Assembly: GCF_018863395.1 (NCBI RefSeq)
Contig: NZ_JAHKRR010000001.1
Coordinates: forward strand, 248,001 to 312,000
Reading direction: 5' to 3'
Origin: Sinomicrobium weinanense
Lineage (GTDB): Bacteria; Bacteroidota; Bacteroidia; Flavobacteriales; Flavobacteriaceae
DNA length: 64,000 nt
Shown: positions 52,617 to 61,391 of the stretch, piece by piece
Position numbering within the stretch: the first letter of the stretch is position 1
Layout: each line of letters begins with the position of its first letter
Position numbers and translations under genes: made by a program
The notes under the pieces: model-generated
The model's input: the letters and a program-made list of their open reading frames with translations, nothing else
Told to the model about the DNA's origin: nothing
The model's database searches: none

Positions 52617-55526
52617 ATGTCTTTAGGCATCCAAACCATAAAACTTGTAGAAGGAAGTAATACGGAAGGTATTACCTTAAAGGAAGATGTGCTCATCAAT
52701 GGCAAGTTACACAAACTTTTGATTGTAGAAAGAGGCAAACGCGCTCCTCTTACCACTGTACTGTCAGATACCACGCAAAATGCCCGGACAACCAACGAGC
52801 AGACCAAATGGATATTTGGTACTGCGGAAACCGAAGACGGAAGCTGGCAATACCGTTCCTGGTCCAGCGGAAAAAAAGTACCGATTGACCTGAAGCATGG
52901 CGAAAGTTTACGGGACTATGCTACGACTACATATGTTAGGATTACCGGAAATGAAAATGAAAACCTGGGAAAATTGTACTGGCTCGAAGCTTTTGTGTAC
53001 CAGGCCGAATACCCGGAGAGTACCAATCCCAAAGGAATTTACGTCATTTTTACAGACGATCCAGAAGTCATGGAGGCCGGATTCGATGCAGGTAATCACA
53101 GGGTTTTCCCAAAAAAGGAAGTGTATTCCGGAGAAAAAGATATAGTTAGGTATGGCGAAACCATTCCGTTATACTTGGAAACACACAGACTTCCGGATTT
53201 AACCCTGGACTATCACAATTATGGATTATTTGAAATTACTGTATATGCTGCCAAAAATAACCAGCCTGTATCCGATACCCTGACTTTTAAGCAAAACTCC
53301 GAAAGCGACCCGGTGACCTTTAACGGATTGACAAGGATTGACCTCCCGGTACAGGAAGAGTGGAGGGATAAAATAGGTCATCAACCCAATACCAGGGAAG
53401 AGTTCTACGCCAAGATACAACCTTACCTGGAATATAATCCTAATACAACTGGAGAGAAAAAGCCGGATGAAAAATTACCCGTAGGCATATTGACCAACGA
53501 GGCTCTTACACAAATAAAATATGGAAGTAAGGCTGGGAAAGAAATGCAAGCTCCTAACGGCCAAATGGTGTTGGTGAGTTATAACAGGGCCAATCCACAG
53601 GACTTTGCTACACCCGAACAATACCACTACCTGGCCGAACAGATAAATAAAGGGACATTGATGTTGGCCTCCGTTTACCAAAAAAATAAAATTGGGGACG
53701 AAATGAGGACTACTAATACCTTTCTGGTCCCCTGGGATACCCAGGCAGATATTTTACAACGCCGGCAAACCAAAGTAGGTGATAAAATGGCAGCTATTGC
53801 TGATCTAAGCTATGGAGTGCCTGGCATAGAACCTTGTAAGTATACGGCTATAAAACTAAAAGTTGGTGATAAAGAAGAAATAGACATCTTTAACGAAGAA
53901 GGAGAAAACGGATTTAAAGACGATACACATTTGGTTTATGGAGTCATTGCCGGGGATAAGCAACCCGAAACAGTAATTATCACGTTGGACAAACTCAAAC
54001 ATGCCGGGACTCCTGTACAATGTCTGAAAAGTGAAGGAGAAAAACATGATTCTATACAAAAAGTAATAGGGATAGCACAAGATGCTACAGAACAATGGCT
54101 GGAAGAAGGAAAAAAGGATGATGTAACAGAAGATTCCAGAAGTAAATACAGCTTTCTGGACAACGGTATTGAGATATACCTGAAATATCCTTACAACAAA
54201 AGCTATGATAACCAGGTTCTTGATTTTTTAGCCTATAAGACCGATGCATTAAAAAATGGCATTCTTGATGAAAACCTTAAAAATATATGGGTTGTTCGAT
54301 ATCTGATCAGGGCTATAAAAGGAGAAAAACTATACCAACCCTATTATATTCCTGTCCATACCTGCAGGTATCCAAGCCAAGTGGTACGATTACATGTATA
54401 CCCGGATATGAAATGGGTACTTAACTTCAATTATAATATTGATTCGCCATTATACTACGAAGGAACAACAGAATTAAAAGACTATTATAGCGGTTTTAAT
54501 GAAGGAGATGTCAACACCAGTAACAATAATGAGCGAAAAGAGATATTGGATAACCTGGTTGCTAGTGAACTACAGCGTGATGTAGGGAGAAAGACCAGTT
54601 TTGGGCTTTATGTAGAATGTGAGATCAATGGAGGAAGCACATTTAAACTGGGAGATAAGTTTGCGGAAAAATACCGTAAAATGTTGGCTCCTCTTCTTTG
54701 GATTGTAAATAAAATAGATAATGATTTCAATATATCAGAAGCCAAGGAAGAAGATGCACGACTAAAAAGGAGTGCGAATCGTGGTTTAATGGCCCGACTT
54801 AATGCACTGCCCATGAGTTTTGAACTTTTAGCTCCTGCAGTCGGAGCGGGTATTGGTATTGGTTATGGATTAACTGATAACTACCAGGCGGGTTATGCAT
54901 TAGAAGGGCGGATTATAGCTGATCCTATTATAGGAGCCAATGTAAAATTGGATATTTTAGCTTTAGGAAGTAAATTTAAACCCTGGGGAGCTATCATTGA
55001 CGCATTGGACATAGCATCATGGCTTGCCAATTTTTTAAGTGGAGGAGCTGTTGAGTTAAATTATGAATTATATGTTTCCTTAACGGCAAAAATCCTCCTG
55101 GTGGGAGCCGATTCGGAGGATGATGAAAATACGCCAGCACGAGTGAACTATCATTTTAAGGATAAAAAGTATGATGGAACTATTGCCTTACAGGGAAGGT
55201 TGGAAGGAGAAATAGTGGCCAGTTCAAGTTTTAAGTATAATGTTCTGGATAAAAAAGGTAGAAAATTTAGAAATCATCGAACCAGAGACGCTAAAGAAAA
55301 AGCATTTGAATTGGGAATAGAGGCTAAGGCAGAGTCTTTTGTAACTTTGACTTTGGGTAAGAACTTTGGTAGACAGGATAATTTCGAATCTGATTTTTAT
55401 TTTTCTGGAGTTAATCTTAAAATAAAGATAAAAATGGGATATAAGGGAACAGATAAAGATCTAAAGTTATTGCCCGATGTAAATAAAACATTTGATGTAA
55501 TAAAAAATAAAGGTGAAGTAGAATAA
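52617..55526 (+). CDS. Large candidate T6SS effector (969 residues), possibly membrane-active
   Basis: No signal peptide. The first 600 residues form several beta-rich segments (KLYWLEAFVYQAEYPESTN, LFEITVYAAKNNQPVSDTL), probably for binding the DUF4280 tip. A helical part (about 690-735) precedes a Gly-rich hydrophobic stretch FELLAPAVGAGIGIGYGL (about 735-753) and a second one, PWGAIIDALDIASWLANFLS (about 795-815). The last 150 residues alternate as amphipathic strands. This suits a membrane-inserting toxin, but no named family is recognised. The stop codon overlaps the start of the following lipoprotein gene. Confidence 0.6.
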   Translation: MSLGIQTIKLVEGSNTEGITLKEDVLINGKLHKLLIVERGKRAPLTTVLSDTTQNARTTNEQTKWIFGTAETEDGSWQYRSWSSGKKVPIDLKHGESLRDYATTTYVRITGNENENLGKLYWLEAFVYQAEYPESTNPKGIYVIFTDDPEVMEAGFDAGNHRVFPKKEVYSGEKDIVRYGETIPLYLETHRLPDLTLDYHNYGLFEITVYAAKNNQPVSDTLTFKQNSESDPVTFNGLTRIDLPVQEEWRDKIGHQPNTREEFYAKIQPYLEYNPNTTGEKKPDEKLPVGILTNEALTQIKYGSKAGKEMQAPNGQMVLVSYNRANPQDFATPEQYHYLAEQINKGTLMLASVYQKNKIGDEMRTTNTFLVPWDTQADILQRRQTKVGDKMAAIADLSYGVPGIEPCKYTAIKLKVGDKEEIDIFNEEGENGFKDDTHLVYGVIAGDKQPETVIITLDKLKHAGTPVQCLKSEGEKHDSIQKVIGIAQDATEQWLEEGKKDDVTEDSRSKYSFLDNGIEIYLKYPYNKSYDNQVLDFLAYKTDALKNGILDENLKNIWVVRYLIRAIKGEKLYQPYYIPVHTCRYPSQVVRLHVYPDMKWVLNFNYNIDSPLYYEGTTELKDYYSGFNEGDVNTSNNNERKEILDNLVASELQRDVGRKTSFGLYVECEINGGSTFKLGDKFAEKYRKMLAPLLWIVNKIDNDFNISEAKEEDARLKRSANRGLMARLNALPMSFELLAPAVGAGIGIGYGLTDNYQAGYALEGRIIADPIIGANVKLDILALGSKFKPWGAIIDALDIASWLANFLSGGAVELNYELYVSLTAKILLVGADSEDDENTPARVNYHFKDKKYDGTIALQGRLEGEIVASSSFKYNVLDKKGRKFRNHRTRDAKEKAFELGIEAKAESFVTLTLGKNFGRQDNFESDFYFSGVNLKIKIKMGYKGTDKDLKLLPDVNKTFDVIKNKGEVE

Positions 55527-56452
55527 TGAATAAAAATAGAATCGTATCAATATTATTCGTATGCTTTTTATTTTTGGCCTGCAAGAGAAGTGAAGGCCAG
55601 AAAGAAAATATCAATAACAGTACAATGAAAACAGGAAATAAATACGCTATAGAATATGAATTTTCAGTCCCTTCTGAAATTATGATTAACGATATTGTCT
55701 TGGATATTGATTTGCAGGATGGAGCATTCGGACCGGAATTTATTAATCACTATATTCTTAATGATGGAGAGCAAACCGTAAGGATTAAATTAATGCATCC
55801 GTTTGTGGAAAGGGGAGGCAAGCTCACTCCCAACGAGGTAAAAAGATTAAGTGAAAACCTTGCCATACACAATGTTAAACCAGATGAAAATTACGAAGTT
55901 GAGGTTGTAAAGAAATTGAGTTTTCCTGAACTTAAGGATAGCGTCCCTTACATAGAACACAAATGGACATTTGAAACCAATCTGCCTTTTGAGCTTCAGG
56001 GCTGGAAAAATTCAGAAGATTTGACTCAATGGGACGAAAAGGAACTGGAAAAAGAGGTAGTAGCTAAATTTAGGCAACTGCGGGATTTATTAAATTCCGG
56101 GAATGGGGCTGGTTTTATGGAGGAAATAAAAAAATGTAATGAAGAATACTTTACAGCCAATTACTTTACAGAAGATGAAAAAAAAGAATATACGACCAAT
56201 CTTTTGGATTCCTATAGTTCACTAAAGGGATTGGTACCCCCTATTCAAAATTATAACCTTAGAATTATGGGAAATGGTCGGGTGGTGACGTTGGAAAGTA
56301 CAGGAAAATACAAAGGACAGTGTATTTTAACAACTGAAAATAAAGATCAGGGGTCTATTTATCAAATCTATGTAATGTTGCATAAGCCCCAGGGAGCGAA
56401 AGATTTTGAAGTAGTCAGGATAAATGGGCAAATAGCAGGGATGGAAGAATAA
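55526..56452 (+). CDS. Candidate immunity lipoprotein to the 969-residue effector
   Basis: 308 residues. Lipobox LAC with C19. It starts within the effector's stop codon (TAATG overlap), so translation is coupled. The mature part has an N-terminal beta domain (YEFSVPSEIMINDIVLDIDL) and a C-terminal part with LRDLLNSGNGAGFMEEIKKC (about 185-205). No known family. The envelope location is as expected for an antidote to a membrane- or periplasm-targeting toxin. Confidence 0.65.
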   Translation: MNKNRIVSILFVCFLFLACKRSEGQKENINNSTMKTGNKYAIEYEFSVPSEIMINDIVLDIDLQDGAFGPEFINHYILNDGEQTVRIKLMHPFVERGGKLTPNEVKRLSENLAIHNVKPDENYEVEVVKKLSFPELKDSVPYIEHKWTFETNLPFELQGWKNSEDLTQWDEKELEKEVVAKFRQLRDLLNSGNGAGFMEEIKKCNEEYFTANYFTEDEKKEYTTNLLDSYSSLKGLVPPIQNYNLRIMGNGRVVTLESTGKYKGQCILTTENKDQGSIYQIYVMLHKPQGAKDFEVVRINGQIAGMEE

Positions 56453-56474
56453 TTCTCTGATATCAGGACTTAAC

Positions 56475-56909
56475 TTAACCGCCTTGCTTGATTATAATAT
56501 AGATTCCGGCAGTGATAACTGATAAAGAGAAGATAAGAGTAATCCAGGGAGTAATGCTTCTAAGGAAGTCCGACACGATAATAATATCTTGTAGTCTGTC
56601 TGGATTATATCTAATAAGGACCTTGTTTCCCGGTTTATAGGTTTTAAAGTTAAACCCGTGCCGATACTCAGCTGTAACCCAGGAATTGTCCATAGTTTGA
56701 TATTTTATGATAGGATAGTACATGTTTAAGGTTCCGGTATACCCGGTGACAATTCCGGTTGTTTCTATCCCGTTCTTTCGTATTCTTTTATATTTCAAAT
56801 ACATATTTTTGTATAAGTCAACAAACTGGATTATTCCCAGCAGGAGAAATATCCATCCTGTATATAATGAATAATCAGATATTGCGAATACTACTATGAT
56901 AAAGGCCAT
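56475..56909 (-). CDS. DUF3592 membrane protein
   Basis: 144 residues with a transmembrane helix at each end (about 2-35 and 120-140) and a small beta domain between, reading NGIETTGIVTGYTGTLNMYY, then YRHGFNFKTYKPGNKVLIRY and NPDRLQDIII. That V.Y.P....G..V.V.Y.P..P pattern is typical of DUF3592. Function is unknown; such genes are frequent near T6SS and toxin regions. It converges with the island 2 lipoprotein gene. Confidence 0.78.
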   Translation of the reverse strand: MAFIIVVFAISDYSLYTGWIFLLLGIIQFVDLYKNMYLKYKRIRKNGIETTGIVTGYTGTLNMYYPIIKYQTMDNSWVTAEYRHGFNFKTYKPGNKVLIRYNPDRLQDIIIVSDFLRSITPWITLIFSLSVITAGIYIIIKQGG

Positions 56910-57178
56910 AATTGCAAAGGAATTTCAATTTGGTTTCTATCTTCTTTCTTTTTCGGGCATTTTTGCCATATCCGACAAGGGAATCAAAGAACATATTCTA
57001 AAACGAAGTTAGTCTTTATTTTTTATAAGACTTCGGGAAAATACTGATGTTGCCTTTTCAAGTTTTGCGATCTTATGAACAGACACTTTTGTAATAGAAA
57101 ATGATATTTTTATTAACGCTTTAAAGTTATCATATCAACTGTCCTGAATGCAGTCGCAAAATCACCCACTACCCATTT

Positions 57179-57559
57179 CTAAACCGGCTCCTCTTTTATT
57201 ACCTCTGCAGTCTTACTCCCTGGTTTACCATCTTCTTTAAGGGTAATGGTGACTTTCAATGTTAAACGTACCCTGTCGTATTTTGGCGTTGGAAAGTCGA
57301 AAAGTTTCGATACCGATTTATACTTAAACGCTTTTGCTAAAAGTGTCAAATGTCTGATACTATATTTATGACGTTGGATAAACGACTCAACATTACCTAC
57401 AAAACTTTTCGTTACTCCCATTTCTTCGCTCAAATCTTGTTGAGTCCATTCACGGTTTTCCCGAAGTTGTTTGATGTGTAAGATAAGAAGATAGTCCAAA
57501 TAGGACATTTCTTTAAATTTTGTTTCGATTATAGTCTTTTTTCTATGCATAAACTTCAA
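57179..57559 (-). CDS. XRE-family helix-turn-helix regulator
   Basis: 126 residues (or 123 from the second Met). The helix-turn-helix (about 28-85) reads IKQLRENREWTQQDLSEEMG, then VTKSFVGNVES, the Cro/CI type. The C-terminal tail (about 95-126) is beta-like (RVRLTLKVTITLKEDGKPG). A perfect 18-bp palindrome lies immediately before the start codon, suggesting autoregulation. The target genes are not evident; the nearest are the DUF3592 gene and the SusC2 operon. The region 56910-57178 holds no gene that I can support. Confidence 0.82.
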   Translation of the reverse strand: MKFMHRKKTIIETKFKEMSYLDYLLILHIKQLRENREWTQQDLSEEMGVTKSFVGNVESFIQRHKYSIRHLTLLAKAFKYKSVSKLFDFPTPKYDRVRLTLKVTITLKEDGKPGSKTAEVIKEEPV

Positions 57560-57565
57560 ATTTTT

Positions 57566-57583
57566 AAACCAACATGTTGGTTT
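57566..57583. promoter_or_regulatory. Perfect 18-bp palindrome before the XRE gene, putative operator
   Basis: AAACCAACATGTTGGTTT equals its own reverse complement. It ends 7 bp before the start codon of the regulator, in its probable promoter or leader. Confidence 0.7.
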
Positions 57584-58369
57584 ATTGGAAAATGTTTTTT
57601 ATATTTGCTGTGAGATCAATTTTAAACCATTGATGATGTGATTAATACGGGTTTAATCAGCCCATAAAATATTGTTACTCCTATAATGGGAGCGAACTAA
57701 CGATGTTGCTCGTTCGAAAAAAAGACCAAGCATTTCCACACGAGTCGACCGTGAGTTCGTCCAGCATTGCCAGAAATGAGTATCTTTGTGATGCCTTTCT
57801 GGCGGACGCCTCTCGCGTTAAACTTTTGTGTGGACGTCAAATGTTCTTCGGAACTATGACGGGGTTAAAGCTTGGTCGTTTTATCCCATCGAACAGAAGT
57901 GTGGGGGGCGTTTTTTTCGTACCTAACTCTTCCAGCACTTCGTTTCATCAAAACCAAAATTTATGAAAACGAAGTTTGTCAAACCATGATTACCCACTGT
58001 CCACAGCCCACTTGTAGCGGTCATTACTATTTGTGCTGATCAATAACTTGCCGCTGTCCGATAACACTAGCCCCGTGCCTATAGGAAACACGTAGTTTTG
58101 TTACAGGGACAAAGGAGGCCATGTAAGGTTATTCACATTGACTATAAAGATAGTTTTTTCCCCTTTACCCGCAAACATAACATGGGCTTTCTTAAAGCAT
58201 GACGGTCGGTTTTTTAAAATGTTTAATACCTAAAAATGCCTGCCTATGACCAAAGTATAAAGATCATCCCGGCAACCTAAACACCCCTTCTGTAATAGGC
58301 TATAGCTAAATTGTTTTTCCCAGTATAGGTCATAGCGTATTTAATCACTAACACTCAAATACTAGGATT
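57584..58369. other. Gene-poor stretch of about 790 bp before SusC2
   Basis: No convincing gene. Base composition (about 57690-58090) is richer in GC and runs of G than nearby intergenic DNA. It contains a hairpin at 57938-57974 (CTTCGTTTCAT paired with ATGAAAACGAAG) and an 87-codon frame at 57703 without homology, start signal or typical codon use. The promoter of the SusC2 operon should lie in the last 200 bp. It may be a remnant of a mobile element or an RNA-coding region; neither is shown. Confidence 0.4.
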
Positions 58370-61300
58370 ATGAAACTCACCTCATTAGCGGGATTCTCCT
58401 GCTGGTGCCCCATATATATTGCCTTAATTTTATTTAGCCTGCCTGTACGCACACATGCCTTTCCTTCAGCATTTAACCTGCAACAATATGTTAGCGGAAC
58501 TGTCATGGATGAAAGTGGGTTACCCCTTCCGGGAGTAAATATTGTCATCAAAGACCGGGGAGCAGGGACCATGTCTGACGAAAACGGAAAATATACTATT
58601 GCCGTACAAGATACAGACATACTGATCTTTTCATTTGTAGGTTTTAAAACAGAGGAAATCCCTGTAAAAGGACAGACCAGTATTAACGTTCAACTGGAAG
58701 AAGACGTGACCACATTGAATGAAGTTACGGTGAATGCAGGCTACTACACGGTCAGGGAGCGAGAAAGGACAGGTAATATCAGCCGTGTCACTTCAGAAGA
58801 GTTGGAACTACAACCCGTGGTCAATCCCTTACAGGCCCTTCAGGGCCGGATGCCCGGGGTGTCCATTACCCAAAACAGTAACATACCGGGGGCTTCCGGG
58901 ACGATCCGCATCCGGGGCCGGAATAGCCTGCGCTCCGAAGGCAACCTCCCTTTATATATCATTGATGGGGTCCCGGTCAATTCCAGCCCGATCACCTCTT
59001 CCGGGGGATTGCTTTCCATCAGTGAAGGGATATACCCGTTAAATACCCTGAACCTGTCTAATATCGAAAGTATCGAAGTCCTAAAAGATGCCGATGCCAC
59101 GGCTATTTATGGTTCCCGGGGTGCCAACGGGGTCATCCTTATTACCACAAAAAAAGGCCGGGAAGGCAAAACCGACTTTAACCTGGGTATGTACTCCGGG
59201 GCAGGCCGGATTTCCAAAAAATTAAAACTGTTAAATACTCCACAATACCTGGAGATGCGAAGGGAAGCCTTTATTAATTCCGGGGAAACGCCTACCGAAA
59301 GTAATGCCCCGGACCTTTTGTTATGGGACCCTGACCGCCATACGGACTGGCAAGAAGAATTATTGGGACATACAGCCTTTATCACCGATATACAAGCCTC
59401 TGTATCCGGGGGTAACGCCCAAACCTCCTTTTTGTTTGGAGGAGGGTATCACCGGGAAGATATGGTATTCCCCGGGGATTTCGGATATCAAAAAATCACC
59501 GGGAATTTTAACCTGAACCATACCTCCGCCAATCAAAAGTTCCAGACCACGTTATCGGTCAATTACGGAATAGATAACCACAAGAGTTTTAACGATGGCC
59601 TGTTTATCCAAAAAGCTATTTTATTACCCCCTCATGCACCTTCTCTTTACCACGCAGATGGTACGTTGAACTGGGAAAACGGGACCTGGACCAATCCGCT
59701 TAGCTATTTAAAAAAGAGCCAGGAAGTAGATACAGACAATCTGGTAACCAATGCTGTTTTAAGCTATCAATTGGCTAAAGGGCTGACCGTAAAGAGCAAC
59801 CTGGGCTATACCAACCTGCACAGCGAGGAGCTTACCAAAAATCCCAAAAGCAGCAATAACCCTGCTTCGGAATCGGAAAATTCTTCTCAACACCGCACTA
59901 CAAAAAGACAATCCTGGATCGTAGAGCCTCAACTCACCTATACGACAACCATAGGAAACGGAAAACTGGAAGCCCTTATCGGGACGACGTTTCAAAAAAG
60001 TATGACCCATGTCCGGTCTATCACCGGACAAGGCTATGCCGAAGAAAGCCTTATTGGCAACCTGGCAGCAGTGGACGAGCAAAATGTCCTTTTCCAGGAA
60101 GATACCGAGTATGCCTATACGGCCATTTTCGGAAGAATAGGTTATCAGTGGAAAAGAAAGTACTTTTTGAATCTTACCGGTCGCCGGGACGGTTCTTCCC
60201 GCTTTGGTCCAAATAATCGCTTTAGCAATTTTGGTGCTATTGGCGGAGCCTGGATATTTTCCGAAGAACTTTTTATTAAAAAAAAGATTCCCTTCCTGAG
60301 TTTTGGGAAATTCAGGGGGAGTTACGGGACTACGGGGAGCGACCAAATCGCAGATTATGGCTATTACGATACCTATCGTCCAACCCGGGGTACAGGGGGA
60401 TTATACCCGACCGGGCTGGCCAATCCCGATTATTCCTGGGAAGTCAACAAGAAACTGGAATTTGCCGGGGAGCTGGGATTTTTTAACGACCGGCTGATGT
60501 TTACGGCCAGTTGGTACCGCAACCGTTCTTCCAACCAACTGGTGGGCTATGCCCTGCCGGCTATCACCGGGTTTACCTCCATACAGGCTAATCTCCCGGC
60601 CACAGTAGAAAATACCGGGTGGGAACTGGAACTGTTCTCCAGGCTATTTCAAACGGATGATTTTACCTGGAATACTTCGCTGAATATAAGTTTTCCTAAA
60701 AATACCCTGGTCGCTTTCCCGGATATCGACAACTCCTCCTATGCGAATACCTATAAAGTAGGTGCGTCCCTGAACAGTGTGCTTTTATACCAATCTCTCG
60801 GGGTAAATCCCGAAACCGGCCTATATGAAGTAGCGGATACCAATACTGACGGGCGTTATGATTTTGAAGACAGAACAGTTGTTAAAGATTTAGGCCAAAA
60901 ATACTTCGGAGGCGTACAAAACACGATCCGGTATAAAAACCTTAGTTTGGATTTCTTTATGGAATTTGTAGGACAGGACGGCCGGAATACACTGGCCCTG
61001 TTCAGACCTCCGGGACGGAATATGGAAAACCAGCTCCCCGGGGTATTAAACCGATGGACGCAACCCGGTGACCAGGCCTATATGCAACAGTATTCCATAA
61101 CCTCCACCGCAAACATGGCCTATGAAAGGGCGGCAGGTAGTGATATGGCCATTAGTGACGCTTCTTTTTTACGTTTAAAAACCATCTCCCTGTCCTATCG
61201 TATCCCCTCGGTCTACACCGAAAAGATAGGACTAAATGACTGTAAAATATACCTGCATGGGCAAAACCTGTGGACTATAACCAGGTATAAAGGGCCGGAC

Positions 61301-61381
61301 CCGCAATCAGCTCCTGCCGGAAGCCTTAGTTATTTACCGCCCTTGCGAACGATTACCGCAGGAGTTCAACTTCACTTTTAA
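58370..61381 (+). CDS. SusC/RagA-family TonB-dependent receptor, second system
   Basis: 1003 residues. Leader (about 1-30), carboxypeptidase-regulatory-like domain (about 42-118: VSGTVMDESGLPLPGVNIVI, DILIFSFVGFKTEEIPV), a signature NEVTVNAGYYTVRERERTGN, which differs from the common VVVGYG form, then plug (LRSEGNLPLYIIDGVPVNSS, NIESIEVLKDADATAIYGSR, GANGVILITTKKG) and barrel ending in TAGVQLHF. The NAGYYTV..RE form is seen in a subgroup of SusC proteins accompanied by TlpA-like proteins. Substrate unknown. It is the first gene of an operon with SusD and the TlpA-like protein. Confidence 0.95.
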   Translation: MKLTSLAGFSCWCPIYIALILFSLPVRTHAFPSAFNLQQYVSGTVMDESGLPLPGVNIVIKDRGAGTMSDENGKYTIAVQDTDILIFSFVGFKTEEIPVKGQTSINVQLEEDVTTLNEVTVNAGYYTVRERERTGNISRVTSEELELQPVVNPLQALQGRMPGVSITQNSNIPGASGTIRIRGRNSLRSEGNLPLYIIDGVPVNSSPITSSGGLLSISEGIYPLNTLNLSNIESIEVLKDADATAIYGSRGANGVILITTKKGREGKTDFNLGMYSGAGRISKKLKLLNTPQYLEMRREAFINSGETPTESNAPDLLLWDPDRHTDWQEELLGHTAFITDIQASVSGGNAQTSFLFGGGYHREDMVFPGDFGYQKITGNFNLNHTSANQKFQTTLSVNYGIDNHKSFNDGLFIQKAILLPPHAPSLYHADGTLNWENGTWTNPLSYLKKSQEVDTDNLVTNAVLSYQLAKGLTVKSNLGYTNLHSEELTKNPKSSNNPASESENSSQHRTTKRQSWIVEPQLTYTTTIGNGKLEALIGTTFQKSMTHVRSITGQGYAEESLIGNLAAVDEQNVLFQEDTEYAYTAIFGRIGYQWKRKYFLNLTGRRDGSSRFGPNNRFSNFGAIGGAWIFSEELFIKKKIPFLSFGKFRGSYGTTGSDQIADYGYYDTYRPTRGTGGLYPTGLANPDYSWEVNKKLEFAGELGFFNDRLMFTASWYRNRSSNQLVGYALPAITGFTSIQANLPATVENTGWELELFSRLFQTDDFTWNTSLNISFPKNTLVAFPDIDNSSYANTYKVGASLNSVLLYQSLGVNPETGLYEVADTNTDGRYDFEDRTVVKDLGQKYFGGVQNTIRYKNLSLDFFMEFVGQDGRNTLALFRPPGRNMENQLPGVLNRWTQPGDQAYMQQYSITSTANMAYERAAGSDMAISDASFLRLKTISLSYRIPSVYTEKIGLNDCKIYLHGQNLWTITRYKGPDPQSAPAGSLSYLPPLRTITAGVQLHF

Positions 61382-61391
61382 ACCCTGAATA

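Noticed and set aside
57703-57966. 87-codon plus-strand frame
   Set aside because: No recognisable domain, poor ribosome site, unusual composition; more likely chance or remnant.
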